Shown here in pieces: positions 1-10,386 of a stretch of DNA of 64,000 nt. Source of the stretch: Lantana camara. Lineage: Eukaryota > Streptophyta > Magnoliopsida > Lamiales > Verbenaceae. Below the pieces are notes generated by a model. That model saw only the letters and a program-made list of their open reading frames with translations, did no database searches and was not told the DNA's origin. The number at the start of each line of letters is the position of its first letter. Position 1 is the first letter of the stretch. The stretch is taken from the NCBI GenBank assembly GCA_037501455.1, contig CM074855.1:33575001-33639000 (forward strand). The letters run 5' to 3'. A program made the position numbers and the translations under genes.

Positions 1-289
1 GAAATTGTTGGAACTAGTATATATGGATCCCCGTCAGCCCATGCTTCCCCGGTTCACTAATACACTAAGTCCCGGGCCCCTATTCATTGTGAACATTCAT
101 TACTCGCCAAAACTTTTGGTAGGATAATCATAATAAAGGCTTTCATTTAAAACATTTGCTCGTTAAAACTAGATATATACATATGTATAATTTTGGCTCA
201 AATCTTACACATTAGGTGGTTTGGGGTCATATTTTAACTAATAGAAGAAAACCCACCTGGTAACAAAAAGAACCCGACAACACTCTCGC
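1..289 (-). repeat. LTR fragment A' (left part), chromovirus-type
   Basis: The reverse complement of this stretch aligns by eye with the middle of the LTR of element A. The shared order is a GGTGRGTTTT tract, GCCAAAA, TTGGCGAGTA, a GGGCCCG block, then AACCGGGRAAGCA.GGGCTGACGGG. It is therefore part of a minus-strand LTR of a related chromovirus family. The LTR is cut at 289 by element A and resumes at 10387. It runs off the left edge of the window, so a solo LTR cannot be told from the 5' LTR of an element lying to the left. Confidence 0.75.
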
Positions 290-1262
290 TGTAACGCCCC
301 GGTTTCCGGATGAACAGGTAAGCACGCCACGTGTGCGTTTTGAGCGTAGGTTATTTCATTTCTTTTAATTTCATAATATATCCTTACGTGACATTCATAT
401 TTTTATAAAATTCACGAAACATTATTCATGTCAATTATATGATTTCATATCATTCAAAATATTATTTCATGGCACGAAAAATATTTCTTGCACGAAATCA
501 ATTACCGAGAGTGATAGGATTACCAAATTGTCCCTAGTTAAATACTTTCTAAAATATTAGGGGCTTAATTGCATGATTTCTAAGGACCAAATTGAGCATA
601 TTTCAAATCATGGCATACTTAATTGCTTAACTTTAAGACTTCAAGGATTAATTGGCAATTTGGCAAATTTCACAAAAGTCAAGGGATGAATCACGTAATA
701 TCATCCCAAGCTTCTTCCTTGATCATTTCATCCCAAAATTGCCAAACATATTCATCTCTCTCTCGGTATTTCAAGGAAGAAAAGGGAAGAAGATAATTTT
801 CTATCAATCATCAAGATTTCAAGAAGTGTTCAAGGAATTAGGAGATCATCATCATCATCATCCACTTTCTCCATTTCTTTCCATTTCAAGGTTGGTTGCA
901 TGGAAAAGAATGATTTTGATTAGGTTTGACATGCTAGGGTTTGAATGATATATGCTAGATGATTAAATTAGAATAGGAAGCATGATTAAATGATGATAAC
1001 ATGAATTATTGTTTGATTTCTAGCTTGATTCCTTGAATATTTGGCATGAATGATCAAATTGATCATGAACTTGGAAGCATGAATTCTTGATGATATTTTA
1101 TGGTTTTAGGTGTCTAAGTGTTATATTATCATTTATTGAAGTTGTTTACATCATAATTCCAGAGATTATAGCATTTTGGGATCAAAAATGAAATTTTGTT
1201 GCTTTGTTGCTTCTTCCCCGAGAGCATACTCTGTTTTGCTCTGTTTTTCCAGTTGCAGAAGC

Positions 1263-1492
1263 TGGGAACGACCGTTCCCAATCTCAAGGCTAAGTGGGAA
1301 CGGGCGTTCCCATTCCTTTTCAAAATATAGGCGGCCGACCGCGGGAACGGCCGTTCCCATTTTGGCCTTGGAGCCGGAAGGGCCGTTCCCCGGCTAAGCG
1401 CGTTTTAAGATGGAAAAACGTTGCCGCGTTTTTCTGGGCAACGGGAACGACCGTTCCCAGTTTTCAAAGGAAGCCTGGAACGGCCGTTCCCA
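1263..1492. repeat. Palindrome array, motif GGGAACGGCCGTTCCC, 6 copies
   Basis: Six palindromes or near-palindromes are centred at about 1271.5, 1303.5, 1350.5, 1382.5, 1450.5 and 1483.5. Spacings are 32, 47, 32, 68 and 33 bp, so they fall into three close pairs. The fourth copy has lost part of its left arm, but its outer flank GCCGGAA pairs with TTCC(C)CGGC. The DNA between copies is not repeated, so simple tandem duplication does not explain the layout. Confidence 0.85.
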
Positions 1493-2506
1493 AGGGGCTG
1501 ACAGAACAAAATTCACTGCATAAATTTACGATTTTGACCCCTCGATCCGACGACTTCTTTGACCCCGAATTGCTATAATATGTGTTAATATGATGTGAAA
1601 CGAAAAGTTATCATACCACATTGCATTTTCGAGGTCGTCTCGACACATTTTCGTCGTTCGTCATATTTTGGCCATTTTAGGTCATGTCTCATGTTCATAT
1701 GTCGTATTTGCACAGGTCACGAGGGCGTGGACGGGGAGCAAGCTCCTTAGAACGCTTATTTATTATATTTTGCAAGAAAGGTGAGGTTTTGTTTTGGTAA
1801 ACTGAACCCTACAACCCTTATGTGCTTGTTTTCGGCCAAAAGCTATTATACTTATAAACGTTTTCAAAGTGATAAACATTTCAAGCAAGAATGTATCGAT
1901 TGTCATGATTTTCAAGCATGTTTGGCGAGTACATGATTGCACGTGGGCCCGAGGGTAATTCTTGAGCCAACCGGGAAAGCAAGGGCTGACGGGTAACTCC
2001 TGAATTATCCTCACATTGTTGGGATCACCCCCGAAGCCACTAGGAGATTAGTGGTGGAAGGAGTTCCGTGTCTAGAGGGTCATGTCCTCTACACACACCA
2101 TGTCGTGGATAGTCGAGCCTTGCAAACTCGCTATCACCCGGAGGAAGAAGGAGACTGGGGATTAATCCGGAATGTCGGGTTATCCTCGGGTTATTGCATG
2201 TTTTCAAGTATGAAATTGTCTATGTGAGCACTAAAGTATATTGCATGATCACTTATTTATCAAGCAAGCAAGCATGATCACGTATTGTTCACGATTTGGA
2301 GTTCGGTTGGAGATTGCCCTTACTCGCCGGGGCCACATGTTCATGATATTGACAAGCATGATAAATTAAACGTGTTAAAATGAGTGGTTGTAATCTCGGG
2401 CAAAGATTAAGGCTTTAATTGTGTATATAATCCTTTCATTTCAAAAATCTTCACCCGAGGCTACACCTTGCATGTGACGCGTGTTATATTTATTATTGCC
2501 CCTCAC

Positions 2507-2535
2507 TCAGTCTTCGGTAGACTGATACTCCACTT
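2507..2535 (+). other. Conserved LTR stem TCAGTC/GACTGA with acceptor-like site
   Basis: TCAGTC (2507-2512) and GACTGA (2520-2525) are complementary around loop ttcggta. A pyrimidine-rich stretch and CAG/GT follow about 10 bp later. The same stem with a different loop is at 9938-9956, 27438-27453, 46069-46087 and 51847-51865. It may be a structural element of the transcript; splicing there is inference. Confidence 0.55.
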
Positions 2536-2963
2536 TTCAGGTACCTTTTGAGCGTGGTTGTGCTAGGCGGGAGTTGGTCGAGTCTTGCATTTCCACGGGT
2601 CTAGTTCATATCTTCATGTATATTACTTTTGGAACATTTCATGTTATGGATCGATATTAGTATTTTGGATTCATGGTTATGTATATTATTAATAGACCCT
2701 AATGTAGTGATAGTGATTGGTACATATATGTATCTATGTAATAAATATGGTACCTATATATATGTGAATGACTTTATTGCTTCCGCTTTTCTATCCATGG
2801 TTGTTTGATTATGTTGGGGAGAGTGTCCCGCCTAGAGCGTCGTTTTGTTGTCACCCGTTCGCTGTGGTCTTGGTTTATGTATGAACTGTCCATTTCATGC
2901 GTGGATCGGGGCTACAGTGCGGGGGATGTGGCGCCTTGGGGTCTAGGGTGCTACATCTACAGG

Positions 2964-2975
2964 TGGTATCAGAGC
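2964..2975 (+). other. Primer-binding site of A (tRNA-iMet)
   Basis: TGGTATCAGAGC lies 8 bp after the 5' LTR. It is complementary to the 3' end of plant initiator tRNA-Met, the usual primer of chromoviruses and most copia elements. Confidence 0.95.
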
Positions 2976-3211
2976 CCGGTTGCAAAACCGAGGTTCTCGA
3001 GTCGTGTCGAGTCAGTCTAGGTCGCACGGCATAGGATTATGTGGTATTTGGGAGTCTGCATTGGGCTGATTTACTTGATTTACTCCCTTTATTCGCATTA
3101 ATTGCACTACTTGATCTTCCTTGAATATGTGTTACTTGATACTATGGAAATGCTATGCACACATTTGCATTTATTGATCAAGCCACGCATGTTTAGTGAT
3201 CTAATTTCAGG

Positions 3212-6200
3212 ATGGAACCCGATAGACATTACAGTGATCGATCCTCGAGGCACAGGCATCATCATCGCCGACATCATCGCCGCGAGAGATCACCACCTCC
3301 TCCACCTGCTCAGGCACAGCCCCAGGATTTCATGAATGCCGTGGTGGGGCTTATTGATCAGAGATTACAGGAACGGGTACCTCCACCACCACCACCAGCG
3401 CAGGTAGCACCTCCAGAGAATCCCATTTCTGCTATTTTGCGAGAGTTTCAGAATCAGCGTCCCCCGAAGTTCTATAAGGGAGACGACATACAGGCAGAGA
3501 TGTGGTTGAAGGAGATTGAAAGGATATGGCAGCTTATTCCTTGCGACAGTCAGGAGAAGGCTCGTTGTACCCTTACTCTTATTCAGGGCGAGGCCTACTC
3601 CTGGTGGGAGAGTACAGAGATTGTTCTGGCAGCAGCAGGGACAGAGATTACCTGGGAGGTTTTCGTGCGGGAGTTCAGAAACAAGTACATTCCTCCAGCT
3701 TCCCGTACCCGCAGGTTGAGGGAGTTTACAGAATTAAAGCAAGGGGGCAGGTCTGTGGGTCAGTACATCGCTGAGTTCGAGAGGCTTTCCCGCTATGCAC
3801 CTAACATAGCGAACGATGACTTTCACAAAGCGATGCAGTTCGTTCAGGGGTTGAGACCGGACATCCAGGATGCATTGAACGCGACTAATACCAGCACCTG
3901 GGCAAAAGCTACAGCAAAGGCCCTAAAGGTTGAAGATTCTGATAGTGCTAGGAGGGCTACTCAGCGAGCAGGACAGGCTTCAGGCTCGAGATCAGGAAAA
4001 AGGCCGATGGTTTACTCTGCACCTCTAGCACAGAGGGACTCTGGGAAGAAGTTTAAGACTGCAGGATCATCACAGAAGGGTGCAGGGCCATTTCCGAGAG
4101 GTCCGAGAGCTCCAGCACCACCCCAGCCACCTCAGAGACCGAGATGTACATGGTGTGGACATCCTACGCACACCTATGATAACTGCAGACGCCGGTTGGG
4201 CCTATGTTTGATTTGTGGGAGTAACGAGCACTTGGTTGACGGTTGTCCGGATCGCCAGGATCCACCCTCTGCAGGACCGAGGCCACTTGTGAAGGCCCGA
4301 GCTTATGCACTTGCTGGAGAGGAGCAGGAGGCTGATATTGACCCCGCCGCAGTAGTTGAAGGTATTATTTGCATCCATGGCACGAACATCCATACATTAT
4401 TTGATCCAGGAGCTACACACTCCTTTCTTGCGCATTCTATAGCTATTACCTTGTCTTTGCCTGCTATGTGTACTTCTGTGCGCTATATAGTCAGTACTCC
4501 TTTTGGTAGTCGGCGAGAGACGGATCAGGTCTACAGGGATGTTCCAGTTGTGATCGAAGGCAGGGAATTTTTGACAGACTTTATTGTTATGCCAATGGAG
4601 AGGTACGGGGCTATTCTGGGGATGGAATGGTTATACAGGCATTGTGCTACCGTGGATTGTCGGGCCAAGAAGGTTCAGTTGGGTTCAGAGGTTGTTACGG
4701 GTTGTACTTCGAAGACTGTACCCTTACTTTCATTTTCAGAGGCTCAGAAGTTAGTCAGAGATGGGGCTACAGGGTTCATTGCTTATATTCTGAACAAGCC
4801 AAAGGATCAGGTAAAGTTAGAGGATACCGAAGTGGTAAAGGAATTCCCCGAGGTATTTCCAGAGAAATTGGATTCTTTGCCTCCTGAGCGGGAAATTGAG
4901 TTCGTGATTGATCTTTTCCCGAATGCTGAGCCGTATTCAAAGACTCCTTACCGGATGGCTCCAGCCGAATTAAAGGAATTAAAAGTACAGCTTGAGGCTT
5001 TATTGGAAGTTGGGTACATTCGGCCAAGTTCTTCGCCGTGGGGAGCACCAGTGTTGTTTGTCAAGAAGAAGGACGGGACTCTAAGAATGTGCATCGATTA
5101 CAGAGAGTTGAACAGGATGACTATTAAGAACAAGTATCCCCTCCCACATATCGAGGAGTTGTTTGATATACTCCAGGGTTCCAAGGTGTATTTGAAATTG
5201 GATTTAAGACAGGGATACTATCAGCTGCGAATCCGAGCAGAGGACATTCCAAAGACAGGATTCAATACTCGGTATGGGCACTACGAGTTCGTGGTTATGC
5301 CGTTTGGATTGACTAATGCCCCTGCAGCTTTCATGGATATGATGCACCGGATATTCAGGCCTTTTCTCGACAAGTTCGTGGTGATTTTTATTGATGATAT
5401 TCTGGTTTTCTCGAAATCAACCGAGGAGCATGCAAGACATCTCAGACTTGTTCTTCAGACACTAAAAGAGCATCAGTTATTTGCCAAGTTCAGCAAGTGT
5501 GAATTTTGGATCGATCGGGTTTCATTCTTGGGGCATGTGATTTCAGGGAAAGGATTGGAAGTCGATCCCTCGAAAATTGAGGCCGTGCTTAAGTGGGAAA
5601 AACCAAAGAACGCCTCAGAGATTAGAAGCTTCTTGGGATTGGCCGGTTATTACAGAAGGTTTGTTCAAGATTTCTCCAAGATTGCCGCACCTTTAACCCG
5701 ATTGACAAAGAAGGACGTTAAGTTTGTCTGGGACGAGAAGTGTGATCAAAGTTTCAACTTCTTGAAGGAGAAGTTAGTTTCAGCTCCGGTGTTAACGCTT
5801 CCCGAGGGTTCAGAAGAGTATGCAGTGTATACAGATGCTTCTAAAGAAGGCTTAGGTTGTGTTTTGACTCAGAAAGGAAAAGTGATTGCCTATGCTTCCC
5901 GTAAGCTAAAGGAGTATGAAAGGAATTATCCGACACACGACCTGGAGCTAGCAGCCGTGATCTTTGAGATATTTACCGACCATAAGAGCCTCCAGTATTT
6001 ATTCACGCAGAAGGATCTGAATATGAGGCAACGGCGTTGGATGGAAAAGTTAGAAGATTATGATTGTACAATTAAGTACCATCCCGGGAAAGCCAATGTG
6101 GTCGCCGATGCACTTAGCAGGAAGGCGAGTGTATCGAGTTTGGAAATAAAGGAAAGTAAGGAAGTTGCCCCGATTGTGTTAAAGGCTCGGGTTTCTAATA

Positions 6201-6217
6201 TCACAATTCAGCCGTAA
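3212..6217 (+). pseudogene. Element A gag-pol, first part: gag, protease, RT, RNase H
   Basis: A 1001-residue open frame starts at an ATG directly after TTTCAGG. Order: His/Arg- and Pro-rich N-terminus; gag capsid-like region (about 90-230); two CX2CX4HX4C zinc knuckles from residue 312 ([14 protein letters not shown], then [14 protein letters not shown]); aspartic protease with DPGATHSF at 398; reverse transcriptase (about 575-800) with FIDD at 726-729; RNase H from about 850 with TDAS (D875) and DLELAA. Together these make the virus-like particle, mature it and copy the RNA to DNA. About 14 residues are missing between the RNase H Glu and the next catalytic Asp (VIF joins EIFTDHK), compared with element E. 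The TAA at 6215 is an in-frame nonsense codon; homology continues beyond it in the same frame. Confidence 0.93.
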
Positions 6218-7330
6218 TTAAAGAATCAGTTATTTGAGGCTCAGAATAGGGATCCGGAAGTACAGAAACTTGCAAGTAAAGCTAAGAATGACCCGGAGAG
6301 TCCGTTTGGGTTTGATGAGACCGGGTTGCTTCGGTTTAAAAACAGAGTAGTAGTACCTGAAGAATTGAGACGGGTCCTACTTGAAGAAGCTCACAAGTCA
6401 GCCTATTCGATCCACCCAGGAGGGAACAAGATGTATAAGGATTTGAAGCAATTTTATTGGTGGAACGGGTTGAAGAGAGACGTAGCAGAGTACGTGAAAC
6501 ATTGCCTGACTTGCCAGAAAGTGAAAGCTGAGCACCAAAAACCCGCGGGACTTCTACAACCGTTACCTATTCCCGAGTGGAAGTGGGAACAAGTAACGAT
6601 GGACTTTGTTTCCGGATTACCGAAGGTTAAAGGCGGGTTTGATGGAATTTGGGTGATCGTGGATAGATTCACAAAGTCTGCTCACTTTCTACCGGTCCGG
6701 ATGTCCTACAAGATCCCGAAGTTGGCTGAAATTTATAACAGAGAGATCATTCGACTTCATGGTATTCCGGTGAGCATAGTTTCAGATCGAGACCCGAGGT
6801 TTACTTCGAAGTTGTGGCAAGAATTACAGTCTGTTTTGGGAACGAAGCTCAAGTTCAGTACAACATTTCACCCTCAAACAGACGGCCAGACTGAAAGGTT
6901 AATCAGGTATTTGGAAGATCTTCTTTGGGCTTGCGCGATGGATTTTCAGAACTCGTGGTCAGAACAGCTTCCCTTGGTCGAGTTTGCTTATAATAACAGC
7001 TTTCAGGCTTCGATCGGGATGGCTCCTTACGAGTTACTTTATGGAAGAAAGTGCCGATCTCCGTTGTTTTTTGACTTGGAAGAATGGAAATGGTCAAAAC
7101 AGGAAGGAGTAAAGAGAGGTGAGAGATTTGAAAGGCCTTCCAAAGTCGTTCAAGCTATGATTGAAAAGGTTCAAACGATTCAACAACGGATGAAAGCCGC
7201 GCAAGATAGACAGAAGAGCTATGCCGATAAGCGCCGAAGAGATCTAGAGTTTGAAGTGGGTGACCGGGTATTCTTAAAGGTATCACCAAGGAAAGGTTTC
7301 ACCCGGATCAGGGAGAGGAGGAAAGCTTAA
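6218..7330 (+). pseudogene. Element A gag-pol, second part: integrase
   Basis: This continues the same frame after the stop at 6215 (first Met at 6326). It holds the HHCC zinc domain (HKSAYSIH...CLTCQK) and the integrase core with the DDE triad: D in MDFVSGLP, D in VSDRDPRFTS and E in HPQTDGQTER. Integrase inserts the cDNA into the host genome. The frame ends at 7330 because of a one-base frameshift near 7315-7322, after a GFTRIRER motif that normally runs on into the C-terminal domain. With the upstream nonsense codon, no complete polyprotein can be made without readthrough. Confidence 0.93.
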
Positions 7331-7682
7331 TCCTCGCTACTTAGGTCCGTTCGAGATTCTAGAAAGAATAGGCGAGGTAGCCTATCGACTGGACCTACCA
7401 CCGAGTCTTACGGGGATTCACAACGTGTTCCACGTATCACAATTAAGGAAATATTACCCCGATGAGACTACGATTCTCCCCGTGGAAGAAGTTGAACTGG
7501 AACCGAATTTGACGTTTGTTCAGAGGCCGGTTAAGATCATGGATCGGAAATTTCAGGAACTAAGAAACCGGAGGATTCCCATGGTTAAGGTATTGTGGAG
7601 AAGTGACAAAACCGAAGAAGCTACGTGGGAAACAGAGGATAAAATGAAACGGTTCCACCCGGAGTTGTTCGAGCAGGACTAG
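7331..7682 (+). pseudogene. Element A gag-pol, third part: integrase C-terminus and chromodomain
   Basis: After the frameshift the protein continues in another frame (PRYLGPFEILERIGEVAYRL from about 7333, and FHVSQLRKYYPDE from 7425) to the stop at 7680-7682. The last 40 residues (VKVLWRS...EEATWETEDKM..FHPELF) match the C-terminal chromodomain-like module of Tekay/Del chromoviruses, which is thought to guide integration to heterochromatin. Only 38 bp separate the stop from the 3' LTR, normal for this clade. Confidence 0.9.
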
Positions 7683-7720
7683 AGAATCTGGGGACCAGAT
7701 TCTTCTAAGGGGGGGAGAGT
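7683..7720 (+). other. Pre-PPT hairpin and polypurine tract of A
   Basis: AGAATCTGG (7683-7691) and CCAGATTCT (7695-7703) form a 9-bp stem around GGA. A purine run (AAGGGGGGGAGAG, from about 7707) then abuts the 3' LTR and would prime plus-strand DNA. Elements B, C and E carry the equivalent hairpin at the same place with altered stems. Confidence 0.85.
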
Positions 7721-10386
7721 TGTAACGCCCCGGTTTCCGGATGAACAGGTAAGCACGCCACGTGTGCGTTTTGAGCGTAGGTTATTTCATTTCTTTTAAT
7801 TTCATAATATATCCTTACGTGACATTCATATTTTTATAAAATTCACGAAACATTATTCATGTCAATTATATGATTTCATATCATTCAAAATATTATTTCA
7901 TGGCACGAAAAATATTTCTTGCACGAAATCAATTACCGAGAGTGATAGGATTACCATATTGTCCCTAGTTAAATACTTTCTAAAATATTAGGGGCTTAAT
8001 TGCATGATTTCTAAGGACCAAATTGAGCATATTTCAAATCATGGCATACTTAATTACTTAACTTTAAGACTTCAAGGATTAATTGGCAATTTGGCAAATT
8101 TCACAAAAATCAAGGGATGAATCACGTAATATCATCCCAAGCTTCTTCCTTGATCATTTCATCCCAAAATTGCCAAACATATTCATCTCTCTCTCGGTAT
8201 TTCAAGGAAGAAAAGGGAAGAAGATAATTTTCTATCAATCATCAAGATTTCAAGAAGTGTTCAAGGAATTAGGAGATCATCATCATCATCATCCACTTTC
8301 TCCATTTCTTTCCATTTCAAGGTTGGTTGCATGGAAAAGAATGATTTTGATTAGGTTTGACATGCTAGGGTTTGAATGATATATGCTAGATGATTGAATT
8401 AGAATAGGAAGCATGATTAAATGATGATAACATGAATTATTGTTTGATTTCTAGCTTGATTCCTTGAATATTTGGCATGAATGATCAAATTGATCATGAA
8501 CTTGGAAGCATGAATTCTTGATGATATTTTATGGTTTTAGGTGTCTAAGTGTTATATTGTCATTTATTGAAGTTGTTTACATCATAATTCCAGAGATTAT
8601 AGCATTTTGGGATCAAAAATGAAATTTTGTTGCTTTGTTGCTTCTTCCCCGAGAGCATACTCTGTTTTGCTCTGTTTTTCCAGTTGCAGAAGCTGGGAAC
8701 GACCGTTCCCAATCTCAAGGCTAAGTGGGAACGGGCGTTCCCATTCCTTTTCAAAATATAGGCGGCCGACCGCGGGAACGGCCGTTCCCATTTTGGCCTT
8801 GGAGCCGGAAGGGCCGTTCCCCGGCTAAGCGCGTTTTAAGATGGAAAAACGTTGCCGCGTTTTTCTGGGCAATGGGAACGACCGTTCCCAGTTTTCAAAG
8901 GAAGCCTGGAACGGCCGTTCCCAAGGGGCTGACAGAACAAAATTCACTGCATAAATTTACGATTTTGACCCCTCGATCCGACGACTTCTTTGACCCCGAA
9001 TTGCTATAATATGTGTTAATATGATGTGAAACGAAAAGTTATCATACCACATTGCATTTTCGAGGTCGTCTCGACACATTTTCGCCGTTCGTCATATTTT
9101 GGCCATTTTAGGTCATGTCTCATGTTCATATGTCGTATTTGCACAGGTCACGAGGGCGTGGACGGGGAGCAAGCTCCTTAGAACGCTTATTTATTATATT
9201 TTGCAAGAAAGGTGAGGTTTTGTTTTGGTAAACTGAACCCTACAACCCTTATGTGCTAGTTTTCGGCCAAAAGCTATTATACTTATAAACGTTTTCAAAG
9301 TGATAAACATTTCAAGCAAGAATGTATCGATTGTCATGATTTTCAAGCATGTTTGGCGAGTACATGATTGCACGTGGGCCCGAGGGTAATTCTTGAGCCA
9401 ACCGGGAAAGCAAGGGCTGACGGGTAACTCCTGAATTATCCTCACATTGTTGGGATCACCCCCGAAGCCACTAGGAGATTAGTGGTGGAAGGAGTTCCGT
9501 GTCTAGAGGGTCATGTCCTCTACACACACCATGTCGTGGATAGTCGAGCCTTGCAAACTCGCTATCACCCGGAGGAAGAAGGAGACTGGGGATTAATCCG
9601 GAATGTCGGGTTATCCTCGGGTTATTGCATGTTTTCAAGTATGAAATTATCTATGTGAGCACTAAAGTATATTGCATGATCACTTATTTATCAAGCAAGC
9701 AAGCATGATCACGTATTGTTCACGATTGGGAGTTCGGTTGGAGATTGCCCTTACTCGCCGGGGCCACATGTTCATGATATTGACAAGCATGATAAATTAA
9801 ACGTGTTAAAATGAGTGGTTGTAATCTCGGGCAAAGATTAAGGCTTTAATTGTGTATATAATCCTTTCATTTCAAAAATCTTCACCCGAGGCTACACCTT
9901 GCTTGTGACGTGTGTTATATTTATTATTGCCCCTCACTCAGTCTTCGGTAGACTGATACTCCACTTTTCAGGTACCTTTTGAGCGTGGTTGTGCTAGGCG
10001 GGAGTTGGTCGAGTCTTGCATTTCCACGGGTCTAGTTCATATCTTCATGTATATTACTTTTGGAACATTTCATGTTATGGATCGATATTAGTATTTTGGA
10101 TTCATGGTTATGTATATTATTAATAGACCCTAATGTAGTGATAGTGATTGGTACCTATATGTATCTATGTAATAAATATGGTACCTATATATATGTGAAT
10201 GACTTTATTGCTTCCGCTTTTCTATCCATGGTTGTTTGATTATGTTGGGGAGAGTGTCCCGCCTAGAGCGTCGTTTTGTTGTCACCCGTTCGCTGTGGTC
10301 TTGGTTTATGTATGAACTGTCCATTTCATGTGTGGATCGGGGCTACAGTGCGGGGGATGTGGCGCCTTGGGGTCTAGGGTGCTACA
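7721..10386 (+). repeat. 3' LTR of element A
   Basis: This 2666-bp direct repeat of 290-2955 has about 14 substitutions and no length change. It is followed by ctcac, matching the ctcgc before the 5' LTR at four of five bases. Confidence 0.95.
8694..8923. repeat. Palindrome array in the 3' LTR of A
   Basis: Copy of the array at 1263-1492 (offset 7431). The palindromes themselves are unchanged apart from one flanking C-to-T near 8874. Confidence 0.85.

Larger units (their letters stand above)
290..2955 (+). repeat. 5' LTR of element A
   Basis: Direct repeat of 7721-10386 with equal length (2666 bp) and TG...CA ends. It contains no credible gene; the open frames at 652-948, 1176-1397 and 1763-2014 recur in the other LTR and look like no known protein. 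Notable parts are a GC-rich palindrome array (1263-1492), a TCAGTC/GACTGA stem near 2507 followed by an acceptor-like TTTTCAGGT, and a roughly 130-bp 3' end (from about 2848) that is shared with the LTRs of B and C. Confidence 0.95.
290..10386 (+). mobile_element. Element A: full-length Tekay/Del-like chromovirus (Ty3/gypsy)
   Basis: The element has two 2666-bp LTRs, a tRNA-iMet primer-binding site, gag-protease-RT-RNase H-integrase-chromodomain coding sequence and a polypurine tract. It starts TGTAACGCCC and ends GTGCTACA. Flanking 5-mers are ctcgc (285-289) and ctcac (10387-10391), a target-site duplication with one mismatch. I counted about 14 substitutions between the LTRs (roughly 0.5%), so it is a recent insertion. 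Coding is nevertheless broken by one stop, one frameshift and an in-frame RNase H deletion. It sits inside LTR A'. Confidence 0.95.

Noticed and set aside
652..948. 98-codon open frame repeated at 8083-8379
   Set aside because: Lies in both LTRs of A, His-run and low complexity, no homology recognised.
1176..1578. Open frames rich in WERPFP-like peptides
   Set aside because: Translation of the GGGAACGGCCGTTCCC array.
4202..7097. Minus-strand open frames within gag-pol of A
   Set aside because: Shadows of the + strand coding frame.
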